Notes: generated by a model not told the origin, from the letters alone. Positions 35,203 to 44,417 are shown, counted from the stretch's first letter. The stretch is DNA of 64,000 nucleotides from CBDDHT01 sp965227905 (GCA_965227905.1 OZ245780.1:4154001-4218000), one strand, 5' to 3'. Numbers and translations: made by a program.

Positions 35203-36101
35203 GCCGCATCCGCTATTGTCTTCAGCCACGCCGCAACCCGTTTTGCCGACGATGTAAGGTCCGCATCCCTGGCATGGCAGAGAAAGAAGCTGGTGGCCGA
35301 CCGTGATGCCATACCGAAAGGCGCGACGAGCGAGCCGTCGGCTAACCGGCCATCGATCACCGGACTGCGGCCCATTGCAAGACCAAGCCCCTGCCCCGCG
35401 GCCTCGATGACCTGCTCCTGGGCCTCCAATCGCAATGCGGTTGAGAGATCGGGCGTCTCGAGGCCACGCGCATGAGCCCATTCTTCCCACTCATTCGCAT
35501 AATGGTCACTTGTGATCAGGCGGCATTCCACAAGTGCATCCTGCGGACTCCAGTCGTCCCTTCCCTCTAGCAGCGAGGGATGACAGACCGGCATCGCCAA
35601 CTCATGCATGAGGAATTCCGATTCGACTCCGGGCCATTTCCCCTTTCCGTTCCGTATCGCCAGATCGACGCGCTCGCGGCGCAGATCGACGACGCGTGCC
35701 GATGTCACGAGGTTGAGCGCAATATCCGGGCAGGCATCCTCAAACGCGCCAAGGCGCGGGATCAACCACAGCATCGCAAGCGACGGCGGCAAAGTTAGCG
35801 AGACACGCCCCCCTTCCGCTACTCCCATAAGGGCACGTGTCGCAGTTGCTATCTGGTGGAGCGCCGGATCGATCGCGGCGTGATAGCGCTCACCCTCCGA
35901 TGTCAGGACGAGGCCTTCGGGGCGTCGATGGAAAAGCGATTGCTGCACATAGTCTTCAAGCCTTCGGATTTGATGGCTAACGGCCGACTCTGTGATCCCA
36001 AGTTCGGCGGCCGCGCTTTTCAGCCGACCGCGGCGTGCCACGGCATGAAAGGCACGAAGAGCCGGAAATGGCGGCACGTCATATTCATCGGCTCGGCGCA
36101 T
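35181..36101 (-). CDS. LysR-family transcriptional regulator (GcvA-like)
   Basis: 306 aa from ATG 36101; upstream in-frame codons to 36230 look non-coding. Winged helix at residues about 8-66, with LRAFHAVARRGRLKSAAAEL and ITESAVSHQIRRLE. The periplasmic-binding-like effector domain runs from about 93 to the end (RVSLTLPPSLAMLWLIPRL, VDLAIRNGKG). The sequence style resembles the GcvA subgroup. It is divergent from the CmcJ-like gene, which is its probable target. Its 3' end overlaps the DUF3365 gene by 22 bp on the other strand. Confidence 0.9.
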   Translation of the reverse strand: MRRADEYDVPPFPALRAFHAVARRGRLKSAAAELGITESAVSHQIRRLEDYVQQSLFHRRPEGLVLTSEGERYHAAIDPALHQIATATRALMGVAEGGRVSLTLPPSLAMLWLIPRLGAFEDACPDIALNLVTSARVVDLRRERVDLAIRNGKGKWPGVESEFLMHELAMPVCHPSLLEGRDDWSPQDALVECRLITSDHYANEWEEWAHARGLETPDLSTALRLEAQEQVIEAAGQGLGLAMGRSPVIDGRLADGSLVAPFGMASRSATSFFLCHARDADLTSSAKRVAAWLKTIADAAQSRPRG

Positions 36102-36248
36102 CGCTGCCTCTATTGAATTTTTTTCAAGTTGGCCTTTATGCTTTTCGTTTGAACAAGCTATTTTCAACGACAATATCAAAGACCAGAGCATAAACCTAGC
36201 CATCTCACTTGAATCATTGTCAAGCATCAAATGTGAAGGGAATACATC
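36102..36248. promoter_or_regulatory. Divergent promoter region, lysR / cmcJ-like
   Basis: 147 bp, AT-rich relative to neighbours, between divergent starts, as expected for a LysR target. GAAGGGA provides the rightward ribosome binding site. No single LysR box could be chosen with confidence. Confidence 0.45.
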
Positions 36249-37154
36249 ATGTCTGCCGTGGCCCAGCAGTTATCTATGCCCGTCGCGCACCCCAAGCAGT
36301 CACATTCAACAGACCAGCACGCATTGCCGTCCGATGACCGTGGTTCCACGTCACCGGACCAACCTGGAGCCGTGAGTGCTGAATTGAAATTCGTTGCCGA
36401 CAGCGCGATTCCGCCGACTGTACATATCGAATCGGGACATCGTCCGTCGCGGTATTCCGGCGAGTTTGCGATGACAGCGGTTCAGATCCAGGACGGACGG
36501 CCACTTGCCGGCAATCTATCGCTCGACAAGCATGGCTTCGCGCTCCGAAAGATCGGCACCGGTCGCATCGACTTCGAGAATGACGATCAGGTGAAAGCAG
36601 ATTACTTCCCTGAAGTCGAAGCACTCGTCAAAGAGGCGACAGGCGCATCGCAGGTTCTCATTTTCGATCATACCGTGCGTAAGGATGGAAACAGCAATGG
36701 ACGAACGCCCGCCCGGCACGTTCATGTGGACTATACGGAGACCTCAGCCCCCAACCGCGTGCGCGACTTCGTAGGCGAAGCCGAGGCCGCCGATCTCCTT
36801 GCAAAGCGATATGTCCAAGTCAATGTGTGGCGCTCGATCCGGGGTGCGGTGGCACGCTCTCCGCTCGCACTCCTGGACGCGCAAACACTTGATCGGGAGG
36901 ATCTGATCCGAACGGAACTCCATAACCAAGCGCGCGTCGGCGAGATCTATAGCCTGCGCCACTCACCACACCAGCAATGGTATTACTTTCCGAGAATGGC
37001 GGAGGACGAAGCCGTTCTGATCAAAGGGTTCGATTCAGAACCACATGGGAAGGCGCGTTTCACGCCACACACGGCATTCGACGACCCGACGACACCGACC
37101 GATGCTCCGCCGCGTGAGAGTATCGAGGTCAGAACATTTGCGTTCTTCGACTAG
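36249..37154 (+). CDS. CmcJ/NvfI-like (GA4-desaturase-family) non-heme iron oxidoreductase
   Basis: 301 aa, cytoplasmic. The core (about 50-300) has the family pattern: an N-terminal beta region with HGFALRKIGTGRIDFENDD, QVLIFDHTVRKD near 135, and HVHVDYTE (H157, H159, D161) as the probable iron facial-triad element. It then has VNVWRSIRGAVARSPLALLD near 196 and WYYFPRMAEDEAVLIKGFD. Family members oxidise natural products or have been annotated as methyltransferases; the bacterial substrate is unknown. Residues 1-45 are a low-complexity lead. It stands alone and is probably controlled by the divergent LysR. Confidence 0.82.
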   Translation: MSAVAQQLSMPVAHPKQSHSTDQHALPSDDRGSTSPDQPGAVSAELKFVADSAIPPTVHIESGHRPSRYSGEFAMTAVQIQDGRPLAGNLSLDKHGFALRKIGTGRIDFENDDQVKADYFPEVEALVKEATGASQVLIFDHTVRKDGNSNGRTPARHVHVDYTETSAPNRVRDFVGEAEAADLLAKRYVQVNVWRSIRGAVARSPLALLDAQTLDREDLIRTELHNQARVGEIYSLRHSPHQQWYYFPRMAEDEAVLIKGFDSEPHGKARFTPHTAFDDPTTPTDAPPRESIEVRTFAFFD

Positions 37155-37243
37155 AGCCATGCAGCCGGTTTTTCTCACCGCCCATTGCCTCTGATGAAGC
37201 AGGCTGGACGGAGGGACAAAGCCGGCTGTCGCGAGGACAGGCG

Positions 37244-38074
37244 CTACTCGGCGGAAGCCTGACGCATTTCCGCGACACGGGCCAATGCATCTTCACGCGA
37301 TGCAACGAGATTGGAATCCATATCTTCAGCGCGTGCACGCTTCAGAATTTCCTGCCGCGTCGCCTCATGCGGATTAAAGCGCACCGTCCCAAGTGAGTGG
37401 GCGTTATTCAGTTGTTTGCTGCAAAGCGCCCAGCGGTACCAGGCATCGGGCAGAATTTCGGTGTCCTCGTAGTTCACCAGGAAATACCAATCCTTTTTCG
37501 TCTCGGCGATTTTCGCACCGATCGCATCATAGAAAGCGCTCACGTCGGCACTGGTCGCGAACGTATATTTGCTGAAATCGACCTCCATGATCTCAAGATC
37601 GGAATGAAACGTGATCCGCTCTTCAATCGACGGTCCGGGCGGTTCCGTCTCCTTCGTGATGGTCATCTGGTAATCTGCAGTAGGGATTTCTGCCTTCAGA
37701 TCTCGGAGATGAGCAAGCGCTACGCGACGAGATGGAAAGAGGTTCGGGTCGAAATTCTCTTTCTTCGATCGCTCGAGAATGTTCTCTGTCGTTGCGCTGC
37801 TTGCTGCGAAACGAGCACTTCCGAGTGAATAGGCCAGATTCACAGCCTTCCCCCGATGCGCAAATGCAATCCAGGCTTCCGGCATGATGTTGCAATCACG
37901 ATAGTTGACCAAGAAGAACCATTTTTGACCGGTGGCTTCCAGTTGACGCGCAATCTCGTCATAAAAGACATTGACCGGTTTCGACATATCGAATGTGAGA
38001 TCGCTGAAATCGACTTCCATCACCTGAAGGTCGGGATGGAACGTAATACGATCCTGGAAGATTTCATCAGTCAT
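37244..38074 (-). CDS. Protein with two tandem copies of an unrecognised ~125-aa domain
   Basis: 276 aa, no signal peptide, no TM. Residues about 5-125 and 148-273 are internal copies. Shared features are ITFHxDLxxMEVDFSxxTF, then WxFLVNYxDxxIxPxAW, SLGxxRF, and a C-terminal NLxxSRxxALAxxxxx helix. The FLVNY beta-strand followed by a helical AW segment suggests an alpha/beta STAS-like or SpoIIAA-like fold, but I cannot assign a family. Copies differ at roughly half of positions, so the duplication is old. It stands alone, with a palindrome 116 bp upstream of the start. Function unknown. Confidence 0.75.
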   Translation of the reverse strand: MTDEIFQDRITFHPDLQVMEVDFSDLTFDMSKPVNVFYDEIARQLEATGQKWFFLVNYRDCNIMPEAWIAFAHRGKAVNLAYSLGSARFAASSATTENILERSKKENFDPNLFPSRRVALAHLRDLKAEIPTADYQMTITKETEPPGPSIEERITFHSDLEIMEVDFSKYTFATSADVSAFYDAIGAKIAETKKDWYFLVNYEDTEILPDAWYRWALCSKQLNNAHSLGTVRFNPHEATRQEILKRARAEDMDSNLVASREDALARVAEMRQASAE

Positions 38075-38189
38075 CGGAAAATCCCTCAGTAATGATCCCG
38101 CGCAGAAGCATGACCGGTCAGCAGCACTGACCGATTTAGATACACCTCTCCTGCAGCCGCGCGTTGATTTCGGTCAATCGCAAGACTTG

Positions 38190-38208
38190 TTGGCCGTTAA
38201 ACGGCCAA
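38190..38208. promoter_or_regulatory. Perfect 19-bp palindrome upstream of the duplicated-domain gene
   Basis: TTGGCCGTT-A-AACGGCCAA, perfect 9-bp arms around one base. It lies between the livF stop and the start of the leftward tandem-domain gene. There is no T-tract on either strand, so an operator is more likely than a terminator. Confidence 0.5.
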
Positions 38209-38260
38209 TAGCAGCAGTTTCAAGCCATGAAGTTCAGTGATACCCGGTCCAGGTCGTGAC

Positions 38261-39031
38261 CTAGATCGCCAGATATCTGTGTCTTAAATCCTCGTCATCG
38301 AGAACATCCTGAGCCGCTCCGTCATAGACGACCTGACCCGTATCCAAAATTATCGCGCGATCTGAAAGCGTTAGAGCCGCTACCGCATTCTGTTCGACGA
38401 TAATACTCGTAATACCCGAATTGCGGACCTCGACCAGAGCTTTCGCAATGTCTTGGCGCACAACGGGCGCCAATCCTTCGTAAGGCTCGTCGAGCAAAAG
38501 GAGCTTCACCTTGCGCGCTAGTCCTCTCGCGATGGCAAGCATCTGCTGCTCGCCGCCCGACATGGTTGTACCTTCTTGCTTACGGCGCTCCGCCAGCCGA
38601 GGAAAAAGCTCGAATATCCGATCGAACGACCAGCCTTTCTCACCAGAGATTTGCGCGAGTTCCAAATTCTCTTCGACCGTGAGGCCTGGAATAATCCGCC
38701 GGTCTTCCTGAACGAGCTGTACTCCGGCCAGAGCAGCCACATAGTTTGGCTTGTCATGCAGCGGCATACCGTCAAGATAGATTTCGCCTTCGCGCAGTTG
38801 AGGATCCGAGGCACGCGCTATGGCTCTCAGCGTCGATGTCTTACCGGCACCGTTCCGGCCGAGTAGAGCCAGAATCTGCCCCTCTTCGAGCGCCATCGAG
38901 ACATCTTGGACAATGTAACTGTCGCCGTAATAGGCCTTCATTCCGGTGCAGGAGAAAAACGGTTTGCCGCCTGTCTTGGTATCCGCGCTTTTCGCCTCCG
39001 GCGTCGGGCGCTCTTTCGTATCGACGGTCAT
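38261..39031 (-). CDS. livF: Branched-chain-type ABC transporter ATP-binding protein LivF
   Basis: 256 aa. ABC ATPase with Walker A LLGRNGAGKTST near residue 56, Q-loop in VQLVQEDRRIIPGLTVEEN, signature TMSGGEQQML near 155, and Walker B KLLLLDEPYEGLAP. RRIIPGLT and the YRYLxL-type end (LRHRYLAI) are LivF hallmarks. The first 25 residues are a charged extension (TVDTKERPTPEAK). It overlaps livG by 4 bp and is last gene of the operon. Confidence 0.93.
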   Translation of the reverse strand: MTVDTKERPTPEAKSADTKTGGKPFFSCTGMKAYYGDSYIVQDVSMALEEGQILALLGRNGAGKTSTLRAIARASDPQLREGEIYLDGMPLHDKPNYVAALAGVQLVQEDRRIIPGLTVEENLELAQISGEKGWSFDRIFELFPRLAERRKQEGTTMSGGEQQMLAIARGLARKVKLLLLDEPYEGLAPVVRQDIAKALVEVRNSGITSIIVEQNAVAALTLSDRAIILDTGQVVYDGAAQDVLDDEDLRHRYLAI

Positions 39032-39789
39032 ACCTGCTCCTCACCCAAATAGGCCTCAATGACTTTAGGATTGCCTTTGATCTCATCCGGCGATCCCTGC
39101 GCAATGATCCGTCCACCAGCCAAAACCGAAATCCTGTCCGCCAACGAGAAGACCACATGCATGTCGTGCTCAATAATGACGATCGTAATGCCACTCGTCT
39201 TGATGGTCTTGAGCAGATCGATCGTCGCATTGGTATCATGCCGGGCCATGCCAGCGGTTGGCTCATCCAACAGCAGCAGCTTGGGCTTCTGAACCAGACA
39301 CATCGCCAACTCCAGACGCCGCTTGTCCCCGCGCGACAAGGCGTTTGTCAGATGGTTGATATGATCGCCCAACTCCAAATCGTGCAGCACCTTAGCGGCC
39401 GCCTGTTCAATGTCATCCTGCTCATCAAAGCGCGAAAACGCGTTGAGACTGAAGGCACCGTTTTGCTTCGAGAACATCGGCATCATGACATTCTCGATAA
39501 CCGTGAGTTCCTCCAGAATCTCAGGCGTCTGGAACACGCGCGCGACCCCGAGCTGATTGATTTCGTATGGCTCTTTGCCAGTCAGCTCCGTTCCTTCGAA
39601 CAGCACTTTGCCATGGGTTGGCGGCAACCGGCCGACGCAGACATTGAGCAATGTCGACTTGCCGGCACCGTTCGGTCCGATAATCGCGTGAGTCTCTCCT
39701 TCGCGGATATCGAGGTTGATATCGCTGAGCGCATGCAGCCCGGCGAAGTATTTATGAACATCGTCGATATGGAGGACGATATTTTCCAT
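39028..39789 (-). CDS. livG: Branched-chain-type ABC transporter ATP-binding protein LivG
   Basis: 253 aa from ATG 39789; a TTG 6 bp upstream is also in frame, but GAGGA is better spaced for the ATG. Walker A IGPNGAGKST near residue 34, LivG-type RVFQTPEILEELTVIENV, signature LSRGDKRRLEL (Asp instead of Glu-Gln after Gly), and Walker B LLLDEPTAGMARHDT. Family role: drives import with LivF on the LivHM channel. Confidence 0.92.
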   Translation of the reverse strand: MENIVLHIDDVHKYFAGLHALSDINLDIREGETHAIIGPNGAGKSTLLNVCVGRLPPTHGKVLFEGTELTGKEPYEINQLGVARVFQTPEILEELTVIENVMMPMFSKQNGAFSLNAFSRFDEQDDIEQAAAKVLHDLELGDHINHLTNALSRGDKRRLELAMCLVQKPKLLLLDEPTAGMARHDTNATIDLLKTIKTSGITIVIIEHDMHVVFSLADRISVLAGGRIIAQGSPDEIKGNPKVIEAYLGEEQV

Positions 39790-39801
39790 GATCAAATGTC
39801 C

Positions 39802-41019
39802 TCACTCTGCCGGCTGCGTCTGTGGTTTCGATTTGGATTTCGGCGGCTCTTCCGTGTCGTCATCGATCGCGCCCTCACCGAGGATGTCACGTTGTGCAGA
39901 TTTCGAAACGGATTTGACGTCCGGCGAATGCTTGATGCGGAACAGCTTCATCACGCCTTCCATAAGGCCGCCTGGAAGAAAGATCACCACGACCATGAAC
40001 AGAAGTCCGAGAGTCAGATGCCATCCCTCTCCGATGAAAAGACTGGCAATTTCGACCACGAATTCACGAAGGCCGTCTGGGATGAAACTGAACGCATCTG
40101 TCAGAACGGTCTTGTTGAAGGCCGAAAAGATATTCTCGAAATACTTGATGAGACCGGCCCCGAGAACCGGACCGAGCAGCGTCCCCGCACCGCCAAGGAT
40201 GGTCATAAGCACAACCTCACCCGATGCGGTCCATTGCATACGCTCTGCACCGGCGAGAGGATCGGTTACAGCCATCAGCGCACCGGCCAAACCGGCATAC
40301 ATGCCCGAGATGACGAAGGCACTGAGCAGGAAGGGGCGCGGATTGAAACCGGTATAGCGCATCCGATCCTGGTTCGATTTGATCGCCCGCAAGGTCATAC
40401 CGAACGGCGAGCGGAAAATCATGATCGAGATACCGAACCCGATGACCAGCATCGTGGCGCAAAAATAGAAACCAGGCCAACCCGTCATTTGAATGCCGAA
40501 CAGATTGGTCGGCGGGAGCGTCGCGCCGATATCGCCGCCGAAGAGCGCATCGAGATAGCGCGGATCCGTCCTGAGCACCCGAAGGCCGGTCTCGCCATTC
40601 GTAATCGGCGTCAGGACCGAATAGGCCAGATTGTAAGACATCTGTGCGAAGGCCAGCGTCAGAATCGAAAAGTAGATGCCCGATCGCCTGAGGCTGACAT
40701 AGCCGATCGCCAGCGCAAAGATCGCGGCAAGAATGATGGCGAAACCCATCGCTGGCAGCGCGTTCATCGAAAAGAGCTTGAACGACCAGACCGCGGCATA
40801 GGAGCCGACGCCGAGAAAGGCAGCGTGACCAAAGGACAGATAGCCTGTCAGTCCGAACAGGATGTTGAAGCCAATCGCGAAGAGACCGAAGATGGCAAAC
40901 TTCTGGAGAAGATCCGGATAGGCCGCTCCGAACGGCTGGAGAACGATAGGCCCCGAGAACACCGCGACTGCGAACAACACCAGCAGCAGCAGATCGTTGG
41001 TTTTTGAGATCCGAAACAC
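39802..41019 (-). CDS. livM: Branched-chain-type ABC transporter permease LivM
   Basis: 405 aa, GTG start at 41019, 3 bp after the livH stop. There are about 9-10 TM helices; FGLTGYLSFGHAAFLGVGSY near residue 53 and the EAA-type loop GMTLRAIKSNQDRMRYTGFN are family marks. The C-terminal ~50 residues are cytoplasmic, Lys/Pro/Glu-rich and longer than usual for LivM (KSVSKSAQRDILGEGAIDDD). Confidence 0.93.
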   Translation of the reverse strand: MFRISKTNDLLLLVLFAVAVFSGPIVLQPFGAAYPDLLQKFAIFGLFAIGFNILFGLTGYLSFGHAAFLGVGSYAAVWSFKLFSMNALPAMGFAIILAAIFALAIGYVSLRRSGIYFSILTLAFAQMSYNLAYSVLTPITNGETGLRVLRTDPRYLDALFGGDIGATLPPTNLFGIQMTGWPGFYFCATMLVIGFGISIMIFRSPFGMTLRAIKSNQDRMRYTGFNPRPFLLSAFVISGMYAGLAGALMAVTDPLAGAERMQWTASGEVVLMTILGGAGTLLGPVLGAGLIKYFENIFSAFNKTVLTDAFSFIPDGLREFVVEIASLFIGEGWHLTLGLLFMVVVIFLPGGLMEGVMKLFRIKHSPDVKSVSKSAQRDILGEGAIDDDTEEPPKSKSKPQTQPAE

Positions 41020-41022
41020 CGT

Positions 41023-42030
41023 CTAGCCCTCCATGACGCCTTTGCGCCCCATGAGACCGCGCGGTCGGACCAGCAGAATGATCACCGCTATCAGATAAAT
41101 GATGATCTGGTCGATCCCCGGCAGTATTGATTTCACTTCGTTCATGGATGCGAAGGACTGGAGAATTCCAAGAACGAAGCCTGCCATTACGGCGCCTCCA
41201 AGCGATCCCATTCCGCCAACGACAACGACAACGAATGACAACACCAGGAAATCCATCCCCATATGATAATCCGGTGGAAGGATCGGCGTGTACATGACGC
41301 CAGCCAAACCGGCGACAACCGCCGCGATGCCGAATACGATCGTGAAACGGCGCTCGATATTGATCCCCAACAAACCGACCGTCTCGCGGTCCTGCATTCC
41401 TGCGCGCACCACCATGCCGAACGTCGTAAACTGCAGGAAGGCAAAGACCGAACCGATCGTGACCGCCGCAAAGCAGAGATAGACGATACGCCAATAGGGA
41501 TAGACGATTGTATCCGTGATGCTAACGCTGCCCTCGACAATCGCCGGTGCAGCTTGCGGTATCGGATTGGCGCCGAAGAAATGTTTGACGATTTCTTGCA
41601 GAATAATTGCCAGCCCGAAGGTCACCAGAATCTGATCGGCATGCGGTCGTTTATAGAAATACTGAATAAGCCCGCGTTCCATGATCAGACCGATCAGGAG
41701 CATCACGGGTATCGCAACCAGTATTGAAACGGGGACCGAGAAATCGATAAGAAATTTGCCCCACTCGCCGAGCCACGCCTCGATATAGGGCGTACGAACC
41801 TCCAACGGCGTCCCCCATGGGGTCGTCTGGCTCGGGTCGATAACAACACTTTCGAGCTTGAGAAATCGATTAAATGTCACGGCACAGAAGGCGCCGAGCA
41901 TAAATAGGGCACCGTGAGCGAAATTCACGACGCCCAGTGTACCAAAAGTGAGCGTTAGCCCGAGGGCTATCAAGGCATAAGCCCCGCCCTTATCCAGGCC
42001 GTTGAGAATCTGTAGAAGAATTGCGTCCAT
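41023..42030 (-). CDS. livH: Branched-chain-type ABC transporter permease LivH
   Basis: 335 aa from ATG 42030 (GGAGG upstream; the TTG at 42051 is too close to the ribosome binding site). About eight TM helices; LNGLDKGGAYALIALGLTLT then FGTLGVVNFAHGALFMLG at the start, and VRAGMQDRETVGLLGINIER as the EAA-like loop. A 50-aa periplasmic insertion (ESVVIDPSQTTPWGTPLEVR) is typical of the urea/amide subgroup. Confidence 0.93.
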   Translation of the reverse strand: MDAILLQILNGLDKGGAYALIALGLTLTFGTLGVVNFAHGALFMLGAFCAVTFNRFLKLESVVIDPSQTTPWGTPLEVRTPYIEAWLGEWGKFLIDFSVPVSILVAIPVMLLIGLIMERGLIQYFYKRPHADQILVTFGLAIILQEIVKHFFGANPIPQAAPAIVEGSVSITDTIVYPYWRIVYLCFAAVTIGSVFAFLQFTTFGMVVRAGMQDRETVGLLGINIERRFTIVFGIAAVVAGLAGVMYTPILPPDYHMGMDFLVLSFVVVVVGGMGSLGGAVMAGFVLGILQSFASMNEVKSILPGIDQIIIYLIAVIILLVRPRGLMGRKGVMEG

Positions 42031-42095
42031 GGGAAGGCTTGCCTCCTCCAACCATTATCGTTCTGAGGTCTGTTCTTAAAAACCTGACCGGGTTC

Positions 42096-42122
42096 CGGCC
42101 GCCTCCGAGTTGGAGGCGGCCG
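42096..42122 (-). terminator. Attenuator-like hairpin between the binding-protein gene and livH
   Basis: CGGCCGCCTCC-GAGTT-GGAGGCGGCCG: perfect 11-bp stem, 5-nt loop. On the leftward transcript it follows the binding-protein stop by 36 nt and is followed at a distance by five T. This arrangement usually keeps binding-protein levels above permease levels. Confidence 0.75.
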
Positions 42123-42157
42123 ATAGTTCCCAAATGGACTATGAAGCGGTCAGTTGG

Positions 42158-43507
42158 TCAACACTTCTTGGCGTCGCCTGAACCAAGTTCTCCACCGAGT
42201 TTCTTGTCATCATACATGATCTGCTCGACGGGCACTTCTTGAACGACCTTCAAGAGGTCGAACTTGCTCTTCGCATCCTCGTTGCCTTTCACAACCAGCA
42301 CCTTCTTGAAGCACTGATGGTCTTCGGCACGATAGAGCGTCGGGCCGTTGCCCATGCCATCGAACTTGAAGCCTTCGAGGGCCTTGATCACACCCGGAGG
42401 TGAGAATGTGCCGGCCACTTCACAGGCGTTTGCATAGAGCAGCGTCTGGACGTAGCAGGTATGAGCGGCCTGCGAGGGCGGGAAGCCATACTCGGCGCCG
42501 AAGGACTTGACGAATGCTTTTGAGCCCTCGTCCTGCAGCGACCAGTTCCAGTTTGTTGTGCCATAGATGCCGGCAATGTTCTTACCAGCGCCCTGAGCCA
42601 TGAGGCGGGAATAGAGCGGAACGATGATCTCAAAGGTCTTACCGTTGACCTGCTTGTCGCGCAGACCGAACTGAACGGCCTGAGTCAGCGAGTTGACCAT
42701 GTCCTTGCCATAGTGGTTCAGGACCAGCACGTCGGCACCCGAGTTCAGAACCGGCGTGATGTACTGAGAAAAGTCGCCGGCGCCGAGAGGCGTGCGGACG
42801 GCTTTTGCGGTCTTCCAGCCAAGGCCTTCCGTGGTTGCCTTGATCGAACCTTCCTGCGACCAGCCCCAAGTGTAGTCGGCGGTCAAGTGGTAGGCCGTAC
42901 GTTCCTTGCCCATCTGCTTCTCGAGCACCGGACCCAGCGCAGAGCCGGACATGTCGGTGTTGAAGAAGTGACGGAAGCCGTAGCGGCGCCGGTCCTTGCC
43001 GGTCGTATCGTTCGAGTGCGTCAGGCCGGCCATGAAAATGACACCGACTTCATGGCAGAGCGACTGCACCGCAATCGCGACACCGGAGGACGAGCCGCCG
43101 GTAATCATGATGGCGCCATCTTTCTCGATCATCCGCTTTGCGGACGCACGAGCCGCGTCAGATTTGGTCTGAGTGTCGCCAGTCACGAACTCGACCTTCT
43201 TGCCGAGGATACCGTTCCCTTTCAGGGCTTTCGGCTTCATCGTGTTCAGGAGACCGCCGTCGCCTTCACCATTCAGATGCTTGACGGCCAGTTTGTAGGC
43301 ACGCAACTCGTCGGCGCCTTCATCGGCGTAAGCACCTGTTTGCGGTACGTTGAAGCCGAGAATGACAGACTTGCCCGTTGGCATATTGCAGAAGTCAGCT
43401 GCATGGGCGCCGCGGGTAAAGAAGGTGGGGGTGGCCAGAGCAGCCACGCCGGCTGCGCCTGATTTCAAGATAGTCCTACGCGAGACAGTCCGCTTAGGTC
43501 CACTCAT
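42158..43507 (-). CDS. ABC transporter substrate-binding protein (Liv/amide type) with Tat-like leader
   Basis: 449 aa. The leader MSGPKRTVSRRTILKSGAAG has a twin-arginine motif (SRRTILK) and a mild hydrophobic core, cleavage near AHA-AD. The mature protein is a Peripla_BP_6 type: ILGFNVPQTGAYADEGADEL, VEFVTGDTQTKSDAARASAK, and MITGGSSSGVAIAVQSL. Pairs of cysteines (early CNMP and final KKC) may form disulfides. ATG 43507 follows CTGGAGG. It heads the livHMGF operon. The ligand could be an amide, urea-like compound or amino acid; the two nearby catabolic operons may supply a clue. Confidence 0.9.
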   Translation of the reverse strand: MSGPKRTVSRRTILKSGAAGVAALATPTFFTRGAHAADFCNMPTGKSVILGFNVPQTGAYADEGADELRAYKLAVKHLNGEGDGGLLNTMKPKALKGNGILGKKVEFVTGDTQTKSDAARASAKRMIEKDGAIMITGGSSSGVAIAVQSLCHEVGVIFMAGLTHSNDTTGKDRRRYGFRHFFNTDMSGSALGPVLEKQMGKERTAYHLTADYTWGWSQEGSIKATTEGLGWKTAKAVRTPLGAGDFSQYITPVLNSGADVLVLNHYGKDMVNSLTQAVQFGLRDKQVNGKTFEIIVPLYSRLMAQGAGKNIAGIYGTTNWNWSLQDEGSKAFVKSFGAEYGFPPSQAAHTCYVQTLLYANACEVAGTFSPPGVIKALEGFKFDGMGNGPTLYRAEDHQCFKKVLVVKGNEDAKSKFDLLKVVQEVPVEQIMYDDKKLGGELGSGDAKKC

Positions 43508-43804
43508 GAGTTATTTCCTCCAGTAGTTTCAATAATTTGTGCCCTGCGCAGGACCCTCAGCTCAAAGTGTCAGAGATGCGCAGGACGCATGGCGCAGTTT
43601 TAGATTTGCGAAGAGTTTGATTGCGCATGGAAACCGTAGGATGGAGCATAGGCAAAGTGAAGACAGACCAACGGCCTAGCCCGGATTTCCTACGCCTCAC
43701 GGTCTAAGCCGAAGGGATAATAAACTTTGGTTTAACTCAACCTGGCGAAGCCGCGGTCTTCAGCCAACTGACGGTACATCGTTGTCCGGTCTTACGGCTA
43801 AGCG
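43508..43804. other. Intergenic region, presumed liv promoter, nothing else recognised
   Basis: About 297 bp upstream of the binding-protein gene and downstream of the TPR gene, on the same strand. It must hold the liv promoter. No repeat or hairpin with a T-tract was recognised. Confidence 0.4.
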
Positions 43805-44323
43805 CTACAGATCCTGCCCCGGCACTTCGATCAGCATCGATCTTTCCCGCAGGAATGGGTGAATCTTCACGGCCTGTCGCAACGCATCCTGGCCCAGTGA
43901 CATCCGCCCCTGCCGCATCAGGATTCGCGCCTTCCCCGCCAGCGCCCCGAAGTGTCGTGGCTCCAGTACCAGTGCCTTGTCGAGATCTTCCAGTGATTTG
44001 TCGTAACTCTCGCGGAGAAAATGGATGAATGCGCGCTGGTTCCATGCCTCCGACCAATTGGGTGCGGCAGCAACGGCTTTATCCAGGAATTCCAAGGCAC
44101 CGGCATAGTCGTGCCAGCGACGACGTTCCATCGCACGGGCAACCAGTTTCGTGGCTGTCTCATTCGGACCGCGCAGCCAATACTGCCAAATCTCATTCTC
44201 CAACAGCCGTGCATCCGTCTCGCTGTTGGACAGGCGCAACGCGTTGAAAAGATCATCGGCCTTATCCGCACGCGCTGGCGTGGCGAGAAGAAGCACAAGA
44301 AGGGCAAGGCGCAGGATCGTCAT
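43805..44323 (-). CDS. Secreted TPR-repeat protein
   Basis: 172 aa from ATG 44323. Signal peptide MTILRLALLVLLLATPARAD. Two or three TPR units follow: residues about 66-100 (DYAGALEFLDKAVAAAPNWSEAWNQ) and 101-134 (RESYDKSLEDLDKALVLEPR), then a third half unit. It is a periplasmic scaffold-type protein, common in alphaproteobacteria; partner unknown. Confidence 0.82.
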   Translation of the reverse strand: MTILRLALLVLLLATPARADKADDLFNALRLSNSETDARLLENEIWQYWLRGPNETATKLVARAMERRRWHDYAGALEFLDKAVAAAPNWSEAWNQRAFIHFLRESYDKSLEDLDKALVLEPRHFGALAGKARILMRQGRMSLGQDALRQAVKIHPFLRERSMLIEVPGQDL

Positions 44324-44417
44324 GGCAACAATGTAGCGCGCCGGTCTGCTTCCCCCAACAAAAGTCTGATCAAACAAGCGCGAGCAGGCGTCAGGGCCTC
44401 CGGACAGCGGCCATGCC

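Noticed and set aside
38746..41007. Plus-strand open frame of 753 codons
   Set aside because: Antisense to livF, livG and livM, with low-complexity His/Arg/Asp-rich translation and no family motif.
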